DNA of 64,000 nucleotides from DATAEG01 sp051001975 (GCA_051001975.1 JBPCMU010000065.1:18621-82620); one strand, 5' to 3'. Positions 25,030-33,657 are shown, counted from the stretch's first letter. Made by a program: numbers and translations. The notes: a model not told the origin generated them from the letters alone.

Positions 25030-25898
25030 TAGCGACCAATGCTGCGCGACTGGTCCGCCAACCGCTGGTGGGGGAGGTGTGGCCGCCGCTGGCTGATCGG
25101 CACGCCTACCGTATCGATGCGGACGGAGTGCCGTTCTTGTTGCCGGGTATGGGTGGGGTGACGCTCGGTGTCCATCCGGGCGACGACGCGACGGGGTACG
25201 CCGCCGATCATCTGGAGCCCGGACTCTCGATCAGGCACCGTGAGCCCGGCGCCAACTATGCGTTGCAGTTCCTTGCCTGTGTGGGCAACGCGGTCACCGT
25301 TCGCAGCGGTCCCGGTGCGGGCGCGCGGGGGCGAGTGATCGGGCAGCACGCGTACGTCCTCGCCGATCTTGCCGAGGACGAGCTGGCCAAGGTCTGTCCG
25401 GGAGACGCTGTGTCGGTGCACGCGTACGGCCAGGGCTTGCGTTTGACGGAGCATCCCGACGTGGTCGTGAAGAACACCGATCCGAGCCTGCTCACCGCGC
25501 TGGGCGTGGAGACCGGTTCGGACGGCCGGTTGCGGGTGGGAGTCGCGGCCAGGGTTCCGGCGGCCGCCGTCGGTGCCGGCGCCGGGATGGTGTCTGAATA
25601 CGCCAACACCGACCTCATGGGCGCCTATGCGGGCCAGGGTGCCGACCTCTCGTTGGGCATGGAGTCGCTGCGCATCGGCGATCTCGTCGTGCTGGAGGAC
25701 CAGGACCATCGCTTCGGGCGCGGCTACCGACGGGGTTACCTGACCATAGGGGTGATCAGCACCGGGCACTGCCGGTTGTTCGGTCACGGGCCAGGCCCGA
25801 GTTCGTTGCTGAGCGGACCGGCCGAGGCTTTCGACGTGTACGACGACACCGACGCGAATCTGCGCATCGCCTTCGAACGGATGGGGGTCCCGGCATGA
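25026..25898 (+). CDS. DUF4438 domain protein, first of a tandem pair
   Basis: 290 aa from a GTG that overlaps the tldE stop (GTGA). It fits the DUF4438 family: YRIDADGVPFLLPGMGGVTLGVHPGDDATG near residue 30, CVGNAVTVRSGPGAGARG in a central barrel, and a C-terminal LEDQDHRFGRGYRRGYLTIGVI. No catalytic activity is established for the family. Conserved Asp/His clusters and glycine-rich turns could bind metal or a small molecule. It is paralogous to the next gene, with similar blocks in the same order. Confidence 0.8.
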   Translation: MIATNAARLVRQPLVGEVWPPLADRHAYRIDADGVPFLLPGMGGVTLGVHPGDDATGYAADHLEPGLSIRHREPGANYALQFLACVGNAVTVRSGPGAGARGRVIGQHAYVLADLAEDELAKVCPGDAVSVHAYGQGLRLTEHPDVVVKNTDPSLLTALGVETGSDGRLRVGVAARVPAAAVGAGAGMVSEYANTDLMGAYAGQGADLSLGMESLRIGDLVVLEDQDHRFGRGYRRGYLTIGVISTGHCRLFGHGPGPSSLLSGPAEAFDVYDDTDANLRIAFERMGVPA

Positions 25899-26749
25899 AG
25901 CCGATCGCCGTCAATCTCGCCGGTGTCGTGGAGACGCCGTCGCTGGACAGCTCGCCCTACCGGGTGGACCGGGACGGCAGGCCGTACGTGCCCATCGGGG
26001 ACGGTGGCATTGCGCTCGGCGTGCACCTCGGTGATGACGCGTTCGGCACCGACGCCGATCACGCCGCGCCCGGGGCGTGCCTCATACACCCTGAGCAGCC
26101 GGCTCGGCATGCACTTACCTCCTACGCGTGCCTGGGCAATCCGGTCGAGGTGCGCAGCGGGGCAGCCGCGGGTGAGCGTGGGGTGGTGCTCGGTAAGCGG
26201 GGCGAGGAGGGACGGGTCATCGCATGCTTCGCCGACGATGTGCTGGACCGGCTCGCACCCGGTGATGCGGTAGCCGTGCGCGGCTGGGGCCAGGGTGGCA
26301 GCGCACCGGCCCCCCTGCTCGCCGCCGGTGTGGCCGTGCTCAATGTGTCGCCGGCTGCGATCGCTCTGCTGCCCATCGACCTGTCCGGCAACGCCGCCGT
26401 CGCGTCGGTGCGTGCCGTGCTGCCGTCGACTGCCGCAGGAAACGGGATCGGCCGGCCGGCGCATCAGTGGGACCTCGATCTGCAGGTGCACCCGGCCGAC
26501 GTGCCGGGCCTAGGGCTCGGCGATCTGGTCGCACTGGAGGATGTCGACGTGCGGCACAACGCGGGATATCGCAGGGGCTGGGTGACGGTGGGCATCGTGG
26601 TGCACGGCAGCAGCCCCCAGCCCGGTCACGGGCCGGGGCTGATGCCGCTTCTGTGCGGACCGTTGCCGGCCGTGCAGGTCAGCGCGGATGTACGCGGTCA
26701 CACCGGCCTCACGCTGCAGCGGCTGCTCGGCCACCGGGACGGCGAATGA
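25895..26749 (+). CDS. DUF4438 domain protein, second of a tandem pair
   Basis: 284 aa, overlapping the previous gene by 4 nt. It shares the block order of its neighbour (YRVDRDGRPYVPIGDGGIALGVHLGDDAFG; ACLGNPVEVRSGAAAGERG; LEDVDVRHNAGYRRGWVTVGIV) but is clearly diverged, perhaps one-third identical by eye. Two adjacent, co-translated paralogs suggest a heteromeric complex or paired activities. Presence directly after TldD/TldE points to action on the products of those proteases, which is inference only. Confidence 0.8.
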   Translation: MKPIAVNLAGVVETPSLDSSPYRVDRDGRPYVPIGDGGIALGVHLGDDAFGTDADHAAPGACLIHPEQPARHALTSYACLGNPVEVRSGAAAGERGVVLGKRGEEGRVIACFADDVLDRLAPGDAVAVRGWGQGGSAPAPLLAAGVAVLNVSPAAIALLPIDLSGNAAVASVRAVLPSTAAGNGIGRPAHQWDLDLQVHPADVPGLGLGDLVALEDVDVRHNAGYRRGWVTVGIVVHGSSPQPGHGPGLMPLLCGPLPAVQVSADVRGHTGLTLQRLLGHRDGE

Positions 26750-27603
26750 CGTCGCTGCGCCGGGGCGTAGCCGCTCCGTGTTTCGTCGAGGACCCGATGC
26801 AGATCGTGGAGCTCGGGGTGGCAGCCGAGGAGGCCGGCTTCGACGGGTTCTTCGTCTGGGACCACATGCTCTACGCCAACGACGGACAGGGTCCGCCGAC
26901 TGTTGACCCGTGGCTGGTCATGGCGGTGCTCGCGGCACGAACCTCACGGATCACGATCGGCCCGATGATCACACCGCTCTCGCGGCGCCGACCGTGGATG
27001 GTCGCTCGGCAGACGGTCACGCTGGACCTGCTCGCGGCCGGACGTACCGTGCTCGGCGTCGGGCTGGGGTCTCCTGCGCGCGGCGACTTCGAACTGTTCG
27101 GCGAGGTGTCCGAGCCGCGCGGACGGGCCGAACTGCTCGACGAGAGCCTTGCGCTGCTGGATCAGTTGTGGAGCGGTGAGACCACATCGTTCGCCGGTGA
27201 GCACTTCCAGGTCGACGGTGTGCGCTTCCTCCCGCGGCCGGTGACCCGACCGCGGATCCCGGTCTGGGTCGGTGGGGTGTGGCCGGCCCGTGCCCCGATG
27301 CGCCGCGCCGCTCGCTGGGACGGCGCGGTGCCGATCACCTACGTGGACGGTGCACTCACCCGGCCGACCGCCGCGGAGATCGGCGCGGTGCGCGACCTGT
27401 TGCTGACCGGGCGTGGCTCGCTGGACGGCTACACGATCGCGGTGTGGGCAGAGGTCGCCGAGGATCCCGGTGCGGTCGCCGCGGAGCTACCTGGCTACCA
27501 GGACGCTGGCGCGACATGGTGGATCGAGACTGCCAAGCCTCACGACAATTGGACCGACCAACTGGCCCGACGCATCGCGCTCGGCCCCGGTGGCGGGCAA
27601 TGA
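26746..27603 (+). CDS. LLM-class flavin/F420-dependent oxidoreductase
   Basis: 285 aa from the ATG at 26746 (4-nt overlap with DUF4438). It is a luciferase-like TIM barrel: GVAAEEAGFDGFFVWDHML near residue 25, TVDPWLVMAVLAARTSRITIGPMITPLSRRRPWMVARQTVTLD in the middle, GLGSPARGDFELFGE and RIPVWVGGVWP later. Such enzymes oxidise substrates with reduced flavin or F420. Cofactor choice cannot be made from sequence by eye. A C-N or C-S oxidation of a pathway intermediate is possible. Confidence 0.85.
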   Translation: MTSLRRGVAAPCFVEDPMQIVELGVAAEEAGFDGFFVWDHMLYANDGQGPPTVDPWLVMAVLAARTSRITIGPMITPLSRRRPWMVARQTVTLDLLAAGRTVLGVGLGSPARGDFELFGEVSEPRGRAELLDESLALLDQLWSGETTSFAGEHFQVDGVRFLPRPVTRPRIPVWVGGVWPARAPMRRAARWDGAVPITYVDGALTRPTAAEIGAVRDLLLTGRGSLDGYTIAVWAEVAEDPGAVAAELPGYQDAGATWWIETAKPHDNWTDQLARRIALGPGGGQ

Positions 27604-27640
27604 CGATGTGGGACGCCGGCACACACCGTGGCGGGCGGGC

Positions 27641-28015
27641 ATGAAGGCGCAGGTCACCGCAGCATCCGCTCCGCCGCCGGCCGGCCCGTATTCGCACGCT
27701 GTGCGCGCAGGTGATTTCGTCTTCATCTCCGGGCAGGTTCCCCGTGCCCCGGACGGGACGTATCAGCCCGCGACAGTGGCGGAGGAGACCCGCCTCACGC
27801 TGCTCAATCTGTCCCGTATCGCCGAGGCGGCGAACGGCACGCTCGAGGATGCTGTCAAGATCACGGCCTACTTGTCAGACGGCGAGGACTTCGCCGAGTT
27901 CAACCGCGGGTACGCTGAGTTCTTCACCGGCGTCCCGCCGGCTCGAACGACTGTCGTCGCCGGCCTGCGCGAGGTCAAGGTGGAGCTGGACGCCATCCTT
28001 TACCTGCCAGCCTGA
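27641..28015 (+). CDS. RidA-family reactive-intermediate deaminase
   Basis: 124 aa, the standard RidA length. PPPAGPYSHAV near the N-terminus, FISGQVPRAPDG, and PPARTTVVAGL with the carboxylate-binding Arg, then VELDAILYLPA at the end. RidA proteins hydrolyse enamine/imine intermediates released by PLP enzymes or amine oxidation. The operon holds dehydrogenases and an LLM oxidase that could produce imines, so the fit is good. Last gene of the island, 37 bp after the LLM gene. Confidence 0.87.
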   Translation: MKAQVTAASAPPPAGPYSHAVRAGDFVFISGQVPRAPDGTYQPATVAEETRLTLLNLSRIAEAANGTLEDAVKITAYLSDGEDFAEFNRGYAEFFTGVPPARTTVVAGLREVKVELDAILYLPA

Positions 28016-28227
28016 GCCATTCCACGCTTCGAAAACCGCGGCAGGGAGTCCTCGACAGGACCGCGCTGCGCGCCGGGATGGCGGCTACGGCGTACGGTCA
28101 CAGCGTCGGAGAAATTGCGGGGCCACCTTGCGTGAGCTTCTGCGCCTCGGTAGCGCTCTCGCGGTTGGTCGAACCTGAATCGCGTCCCGCTATCCGGCGC
28201 CCACCTCCACTCAAGAAATGAGACATC

Positions 28228-28809
28228 GTGGCCACATCCAGCAGATCCCGTCGCAAGACATCGTCGAATCCAGAGTTCACCGTTCCCGGAATGGCCGGCG
28301 ACGATGCCGCGACAGTCATCGATCTGTTGCAGGACCGGCTCAACGCGCTGAACGACCTAGCGCTGACGCTCAAGCACATCCACTGGAACGTCGTCGGCCC
28401 GCACTTCATCGCGGTACACACCATGCTCGACCCGCAAGTTGACGCCGTCCGGCTGATGGCGGATACCACTGCAGAGCGAATCGCGACGCTCGGTGGATCA
28501 CCCAGCGGAACGCCGGGCGCGCTGGTGGCGGCGCGCAGTTGGGACGACTACTCGCTCGGCCGCGACGATGCGCTGGCACACTTGGGCGCACTCGATCTCG
28601 TTTACCAGGGCGTTATCGAGAGCTTCCGGGCCGCGATCGAGAAGACCGAGGAACCGGACCCGGTCACTCAGGACATGCTGATCGGCCAGTCGGCGGCGCT
28701 GGAGCAGTTCCACTGGTTCGTCCGGGCCCATCTGGAGACTCCCGGCGGCAAGGTCGTCACGCAGCCGGCCAAGACGGAGACGCAAGCCGCCCGCCGATCC
28801 CGTCGCTGA
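28228..28809 (+). CDS. dps: Dps-family DNA-binding ferritin-like protein
   Basis: 193 aa. The ferroxidase-centre motif is visible in KHIHWNVVGPHFIAVHTMLDPQVD near residue 53, with the distal Asp/Glu further along the helix. Dps dodecamers oxidise and store iron and shield DNA during starvation or oxidative stress. Both ends carry basic tails (SSRSRRKTSS and QAARRSRR), consistent with DNA contact. GTG start after ATGAGACATC, with only a weak ribosome site. Monocistronic; convergent with the UbiA gene. Confidence 0.9.
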   Translation: MATSSRSRRKTSSNPEFTVPGMAGDDAATVIDLLQDRLNALNDLALTLKHIHWNVVGPHFIAVHTMLDPQVDAVRLMADTTAERIATLGGSPSGTPGALVAARSWDDYSLGRDDALAHLGALDLVYQGVIESFRAAIEKTEEPDPVTQDMLIGQSAALEQFHWFVRAHLETPGGKVVTQPAKTETQAARRSRR

Positions 28810-28863
28810 CCCGAACATCACTCGATCAGAGAGGCACGGCTGAGGGCGCCCGCACTGCTGCCG

Positions 28864-29697
28864 TCACAGCCGGGTGCCGGACAGCGCGAACGATGCCACG
28901 TCGATAGCGGCGATCACGATGATGGTCAGGAAGAAACGTCGCGACGCCGGGGTGCGATACGCGGTGCCCGTCGCGGCGCCGGTGAGGGTCGACGCCATGA
29001 TGAACCCTGACCAGCGCCAATGGCCCGGGCTCCCGCCAGGTCCGAGCAGGATCACCGCCGAGGCCCCAAGGAGGACCAGAGCCACGACGATCGCCGAGGC
29101 TCGCGCCCCGAGCCGATGCGGGAGGCCACGCACGCCGGTCGCCGCGTCGTCCTGCAGATCCGGCAGGACGTTCGCTAGGTGGGCGGCGACGCCGAGCAGA
29201 GCGCCGGCGGCGATCGCCCACGTCGCGGGCCAGCGTGCCGGTGAGGCGGAGAGCGTCGCGATAGCGGGGAGTCCGCCGAAGGCCAGGGCGTAGGGCAGCC
29301 AGGACAGCACCGTCCCCTTCAGGCCGAGGTTGTACAGCCACCCGCAGAGAACCGTCGCAACCGCGACACCGCCCCCGCGAAGCCCCAGCGCCGCGGAGAA
29401 TGCGAGGGTCAGCACGACTGCGATCACGACAGCGGTTCGGGCCACCCCACGTGGCACCGCGCCGGCGGCGATCGGCTTGTCCGATCGGCGCACGGCTCGG
29501 TCGCGGTCGGCGTCGAGGTAGTCGTTCGACCAGCCGATGGACAGCTGCCCGGTGAAGACGGCCACAGTCACCAGGGCGCCGCGCACGAACGACAGATCGG
29601 CCAGCGCCGCCAGACCTGCGCTGATCGCAGTGACCGCCAGGGCGGGAAGGGGATGACAGGACAGTGCAAGTGCCCGCACCTGCCCGGGTGAGGACAT
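28864..29697 (-). CDS. UbiA-family prenyltransferase (SCO3242/EboC type)
   Basis: 277 aa with about eight membrane helices. The two Asp-rich motifs that bind Mg-prenyl diphosphate are present: NDYLDADRD near residues 58-66 and NVLPDLQDDAATG near 175, followed by LPHRLG. UbiA enzymes attach a prenyl chain to an aromatic or polar acceptor in the membrane. It is divergent from the type III PKS operon with an 81-bp gap, so co-regulation is likely and the phenolic product of that operon could be its acceptor (inference). Confidence 0.85.
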   Translation of the reverse strand: MSSPGQVRALALSCHPLPALAVTAISAGLAALADLSFVRGALVTVAVFTGQLSIGWSNDYLDADRDRAVRRSDKPIAAGAVPRGVARTAVVIAVVLTLAFSAALGLRGGGVAVATVLCGWLYNLGLKGTVLSWLPYALAFGGLPAIATLSASPARWPATWAIAAGALLGVAAHLANVLPDLQDDAATGVRGLPHRLGARASAIVVALVLLGASAVILLGPGGSPGHWRWSGFIMASTLTGAATGTAYRTPASRRFFLTIIVIAAIDVASFALSGTRL

Positions 29698-29778
29698 AGG
29701 CCGACCCTAGTGGCGCGTGATCGGGAGGCCGTCATTCTCGAACGGCGCGCCAGCGGCTGCGTCCGTATCGTTGATCAA

Positions 29779-30831
29779 GTGACCACCATGGCCGGCGTGC
29801 ACGCGGTTCTGCCGCCGTATCGGTACGCCCAGAGCGAGCTGACCGACCTGTTCACGCAGATCTGTCCGAGCCCGGCGGGCAACCAAGCGCTGGTGAAGCG
29901 GCTGCACCAGAATTCTCAGGTGGCCAGCCGCCATCTGGCCCTCCCGATCGAGCAGTACCTAACGCTGCGCGGATTCGACGATGCCAACGACCTGTTCATC
30001 ACCCACGCGGTCGAGCTCGGCGCGCAGGCGCTCACCGGGGCGTTGCACCGTGCCGGGATGGCGCCGGACGAAGTGGACGTCGTCATCTCCACGACGGTCA
30101 CCGGTCTCGCCGTTCCATCCCTCGAGGCCCGCATCGCCGCAGTCGTCGGCCTGCGTCCCGACGTCAAGCGGGTACCGCTGTTCGGCCTGGGCTGTGTGGC
30201 TGGGGCGGCCGGCATAGCGCGTTTGCACGACTACCTAGTCGGCCATCCCGACGACGTCGGGGCTCTGCTCTCGGTCGAGCTCTGCTCGCTGACGGTGCAG
30301 CGCAACGATGATTCGGTTGCCAACCTGGTCGCCAGCGGATTGTTCGGGGACGGGGCCGCAGCGGTGGTCGCGGTGGGCGCGAACCGGCCGGAGCCCGGGC
30401 CGCGGGTGCGTGATTCGCGCAGCCATCTGTATCCGGACTCGCAGCGCACGATGGGCTGGGACATCGGTTCGAGCGGGTTGAAGATCGTTCTCAACGCAGA
30501 GGTCCCCACGCTCGTCCAGCAGTACCTCGGCGGGGATATCACCGCGTTCCTCGCCGAGCATCACCTGACGGCGTCCGATGTGGCCGCTTGGGTGTCGCAC
30601 CCTGGCGGCCCGAAGGTGATCGAGGCGATCGAAAGCGTGCTGGACCTGCCCGGCGACCCGCTGGAGCTCACCTGGCGGTCTCTTGAGCAGATCGGCAACC
30701 TGTCGTCGTCGTCTGTGCTGCACGTATTGCGCGACACCTTGGACAAGAAGTCGCTACCGGCCGGCTCACCCGGCGTGCTGATGGCGATGGGCCCCGGATT
30801 CTGCAGCGAGCTCGTCCTTCTGGAATGGTGA
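29779..30831 (+). CDS. Type III polyketide synthase (alkylresorcinol/chalcone-synthase-like)
   Basis: 350 aa from the GTG at 29779; an ATG at 29788 is an alternative and a GTG at 29710 would add an unlike N-terminus. The catalytic triad is complete: Cys in LGCVAGAAG near residue 138, His in WVSHPGGPK near 274, Asn in IGNLSSSS near 307. Such enzymes extend acyl-CoA starters with malonyl units and cyclise to resorcinols, pyrones or related phenols. Followed 7 bp later by an ICMT-like methyltransferase and a flavoprotein, matching the srsA-srsB-srsC order known from Streptomyces griseus phenolic lipids. Confidence 0.88.
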   Translation: MTTMAGVHAVLPPYRYAQSELTDLFTQICPSPAGNQALVKRLHQNSQVASRHLALPIEQYLTLRGFDDANDLFITHAVELGAQALTGALHRAGMAPDEVDVVISTTVTGLAVPSLEARIAAVVGLRPDVKRVPLFGLGCVAGAAGIARLHDYLVGHPDDVGALLSVELCSLTVQRNDDSVANLVASGLFGDGAAAVVAVGANRPEPGPRVRDSRSHLYPDSQRTMGWDIGSSGLKIVLNAEVPTLVQQYLGGDITAFLAEHHLTASDVAAWVSHPGGPKVIEAIESVLDLPGDPLELTWRSLEQIGNLSSSSVLHVLRDTLDKKSLPAGSPGVLMAMGPGFCSELVLLEW

Positions 30832-30838
30832 GGCGCTG

Positions 30839-31366
30839 ATGGTCTGGTACGTGCTGCTGATCGCGGCGGTGGCATTCGAGCGGCTCGCCGAACTGATCGT
30901 CTCCAAGCGGAACCTGAGCTGGGCGATGGCCCGCGGCGGACGCGAACACGGCTTCGGCCATTTCCCCTTCATGGTCGTGCTGCACACCGGCCTGCTGGCT
31001 GCGTGTCTCGTCGAGGCGGCGTTCCGTCCGTTCCACGCCTGGCTGGGTTGGCCGATGCTGGCCGTTGTGTTGCTCGCCCAGGGCTTGCGGTGGTGGTGCA
31101 TCTCCTCGCTCGGGCCGCGGTGGAACACCAGGATCATCGTGGTGCCTGGGCTGCCGTTGGTCGATCGCGGTCCGTACCGCCGATTGCGGCACCCGAACTA
31201 TGTTGCCGTCGTGCTCGAGGGCATCGCGCTGCCGCTGGTGCACACCGCGTGGATCACGGCCTTGGTCTTCACCGTCGTCAACCTCGGTCTGCTGCGGATA
31301 CGCATCGCCGCGGAGAACGCTGCCATGGTGGCCGCGGTGAAAGAGACGCCGCTGGTCCCGTGGTGA
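30839..31366 (+). CDS. ICMT-like membrane methyltransferase (SrsB-like)
   Basis: 175 aa with four to five hydrophobic helices. The C-terminal RGPYRRLRHPNYVAVVLEGIALPL is the conserved SAM/prenyl-binding segment of isoprenylcysteine carboxyl methyltransferases. In srs-type operons the corresponding protein O- or C-methylates an alkylresorcinol. It is between the type III PKS and a flavoprotein, both touching or nearly touching. Membrane location suits a long-chain phenolic substrate. Confidence 0.82.
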   Translation: MVWYVLLIAAVAFERLAELIVSKRNLSWAMARGGREHGFGHFPFMVVLHTGLLAACLVEAAFRPFHAWLGWPMLAVVLLAQGLRWWCISSLGPRWNTRIIVVPGLPLVDRGPYRRLRHPNYVAVVLEGIALPLVHTAWITALVFTVVNLGLLRIRIAAENAAMVAAVKETPLVPW

Positions 31367-32391
31367 CACAGGCCGACCTCATCGTCGCCGGCGCTGGCCC
31401 TGCCGGCCTGGCAACCGCGCTCTATGCCGCGCGGGCTGGGTTGCGGGCAGTGGTTCTCGACGGCCGCCCCAGCCCGATCGACAAGGCCTGCGGTGAAGGG
31501 CTCATGCCCGGCGCCGTCCGTCGGCTGCGCGAACTCGGCGTCGCGTTGGAAGGTCACGACATCGCCGGCATCCGCTACACCGACGGACAGGCGTCGGTCG
31601 ACGCACGGTTCCCCGGCGAGCACGGTCTCGGCGTCCGGCGCACCACGCTGCAGGCCGCGATGCTGGACGCGGTGCGGGCCGCGGGCGTCGAGGTGGTCGC
31701 GGCCCGTGCCGGCAACATCCGCGCGACGGCGGACGGAGTCGAGGTCGACGGTCGCCGGGCGGGTTACCTCGCGGTAGCCGACGGGTTGCACTCGCCGATC
31801 CGCCGTCAACTCGGGTTGGCTCGATCGGACCGCTCGACCAGGCCCCCTCGGTGGGGCATCCGCCAGCATTTCGCCCTCGAGCCCTGGACCGATCTGGTCG
31901 AGGTGCACTGGGCGGCCAGGTCCGAGGCCTACGTCACGCCGGTGAGCGAAGACATGATCGGCGTCGCCGTGCTGTCCAGCGCGCGGGCACCGTTCGCCGA
32001 ACAACTGGCCGCGTTCCCGGCCCTGCGGGCGCGGCTGCCGCAGACCGGTGTCTCGTCGGTGCGCGGGGCCGGCCCGCTGTGGCAGCGCGCCACGTCCCGG
32101 GTGGCCGGACGCGTGCTGCTCGTCGGCGACGCGGCCGGCTATGTGGATGCTCTGACCGGTGAAGGCATCGCGGTCTCGATGGCCTGCGCCAGCGTTTTGG
32201 TGGAGTGTGTCGTCGCGGACGAGCCGGGGTCCTATGAGCGGCGATGGTTGGCCGAGTCCCGCCGCTACCGCAGCATCACGTCGTCGTTGCTGTGGGCGCG
32301 CCGAAGGCGAACCTTGGGGCCGCGGATCGTGCCGACCGCCGCTCGACTGCCGCGTGTGTTCGGTGTCGCGGTGCGGCAGTTGGCCCGCTGA
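31363..32391 (+). CDS. FAD-dependent oxidoreductase/hydroxylase (SrsC-like)
   Basis: 342 aa from a GTG overlapping the upstream stop (a GTG one codon earlier is equally possible). ADLIVAGAGPAGLATALYAAR is the FAD dinucleotide loop, KACGEGLMPGAVRRL resembles the geranylgeranyl reductase/hydroxylase cysteine segment, and LLVGDAAGYVDALTGEGIAVSM is the second FAD motif. In the srs pathway a flavoprotein hydroxylates the methylated resorcinol toward a hydroquinone. The same reaction is proposed here by context. It converges with the next gene with only 6 bp between. Confidence 0.83.
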   Translation: MTQADLIVAGAGPAGLATALYAARAGLRAVVLDGRPSPIDKACGEGLMPGAVRRLRELGVALEGHDIAGIRYTDGQASVDARFPGEHGLGVRRTTLQAAMLDAVRAAGVEVVAARAGNIRATADGVEVDGRRAGYLAVADGLHSPIRRQLGLARSDRSTRPPRWGIRQHFALEPWTDLVEVHWAARSEAYVTPVSEDMIGVAVLSSARAPFAEQLAAFPALRARLPQTGVSSVRGAGPLWQRATSRVAGRVLLVGDAAGYVDALTGEGIAVSMACASVLVECVVADEPGSYERRWLAESRRYRSITSSLLWARRRRTLGPRIVPTAARLPRVFGVAVRQLAR

Positions 32392-32397
32392 CCTGAT

Positions 32398-33561
32398 TCA
32401 GCCGCGGAACCTCAACCGGGCGACCACCCGGCCGGTGACCAACCCGTCAGCGAGACCGAGCCGGACGAGATCGTCGAACGCCCGCTGGTCGGCGGCGGCC
32501 GCACGCATGCCGGCGTCGAAGATTCCGTGCCAGCGGCCCAGTCTCGCCAGAGCTGTGGTGTGCCGGAAGTGCCGGTGGAGGTGTCGGCCCATCGCGCGGC
32601 GGTAGTCGAGACCGGCATCGACGCCGGTGCGCAGAGCTGCCACGGCGGACCGGCCGGCCAAGCCACCAGAGGTGACCGCGTAGAAGATCCCCTCGCCGGT
32701 GAGTGGGTTGATCAGCGACTGCGCGTCGCCGGCCAAGAGGATCCGTCCTGCCCGGATGGCCGGCCGGCCAGAGGAGAGCGGCAACCGGTGCGCGCGCAAC
32801 CGATCGGGATGCGGATCGACCCCTGGCAACAACTGCGTCATCCGGTCGAGGAGATGCGACCTGGTCGGCACGGTGGCGCCGATCAACTGGCCGTAGCCGA
32901 CGTTCGCCCGGCCGTCGCCGAGCGGGAAGCTCCAGGCATAGGCCGGCCAATGCTCGCCGGTGAGGCGGATCACCTGCGTGCCGGCCTGATCCGGCAATTC
33001 CGGTGCGTATCCGCGAATGGCCACGGCGACCTGCGCGGGTCGGGGCGCCGGCCACCCCGCTGCCCGCCGGACGCGCGACTCCGCACCATCTGCGGCGATG
33101 ACGATCCTGGCTCGCAGAGCCCCGTCGAGCACGATCTCGCCGGCCTGGACGGTCACTTCGCGAACGGTGTGCTGCCTCAGCTCGGCCCCGCGGCGCTGGA
33201 CATCAGCCACCAGCCGCGCGTCGAAGACCTCACGAGGCGCCACGTGGACCGCGTCCGGCAGCTCCCGGTCGACGCGCACCCCGGCCGGCGAGTGGATGCG
33301 CAGCCGGCGCACCGGCGGCATTGCGGCGAACACTGCATCGGTGTCGAAGCCGAGCGCGGCCAGCACCTCACCGACCTCGGACGCGACCCCGTCCCCGCAT
33401 GGTTTGTCGCGGGGGAAGTCCGACCGGTCGAGCAACAACAGCCGGGCGTCCGGATCCTCCGCCAGCACGGCTGCCGCCGCGGCGCAACCGGCGGGCCCGG
33501 CGCCGACCACGATCACGTCCCACGGTTGCTCGGCGCCGTTGGTCGGTGTCACAGCAACCAT
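32398..33561 (-). CDS. Geranylgeranyl-reductase-family FAD oxidoreductase
   Basis: 387 aa. DVIVVGAGPAGCAAAAAVL binds FAD, DKPCGDGVASEVGEVL is the hallmark of geranylgeranyl reductases, and ILLAGDAQSLINPLTGEGIFYA is the second FAD motif. These enzymes saturate double bonds of prenyl chains on lipids or quinones. Located beside a type III PKS and a UbiA enzyme, it could reduce the prenyl tail of the product. A role in menaquinone reduction elsewhere (MenJ-like) is the main alternative. Confidence 0.85.
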   Translation of the reverse strand: MVAVTPTNGAEQPWDVIVVGAGPAGCAAAAAVLAEDPDARLLLLDRSDFPRDKPCGDGVASEVGEVLAALGFDTDAVFAAMPPVRRLRIHSPAGVRVDRELPDAVHVAPREVFDARLVADVQRRGAELRQHTVREVTVQAGEIVLDGALRARIVIAADGAESRVRRAAGWPAPRPAQVAVAIRGYAPELPDQAGTQVIRLTGEHWPAYAWSFPLGDGRANVGYGQLIGATVPTRSHLLDRMTQLLPGVDPHPDRLRAHRLPLSSGRPAIRAGRILLAGDAQSLINPLTGEGIFYAVTSGGLAGRSAVAALRTGVDAGLDYRRAMGRHLHRHFRHTTALARLGRWHGIFDAGMRAAAADQRAFDDLVRLGLADGLVTGRVVARLRFRG

Positions 33562-33608
33562 GGTGGCCCCTCACTGCGAGTTCGGCTCGTCGCACTGCAG
33601 GGAGCTCG

Positions 33609-33620
33609 CTCGTCGACGAG
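33609..33620. promoter_or_regulatory. 12-bp palindrome in divergent gap
   Basis: CTCGTCGACGAG is a perfect palindrome in the 96-bp gap between the reductase gene and the small acidic protein gene, flanked by two CTGCAGGG direct repeats (33595-33602 and 33623-33630). Candidate operator; no regulator nearby. Confidence 0.35.
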
Positions 33621-33657
33621 TTCTGCAGGGTTGCTGCGGTCCACGTAGCGTGGAGCG

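Noticed and set aside
22166..26749. RiPP biosynthetic cluster based on TldD/TldE
   Set aside because: No short precursor peptide frame, radical SAM enzyme, cyclodehydratase or exporter is present; the linked transporter is an importer.
28864..29697. Full ebo-type (EboA-F) cluster around the EboC-like UbiA
   Set aside because: None of the other ebo genes (EboA, TatD-like, EboE, inositol-phosphate synthase) is adjacent.
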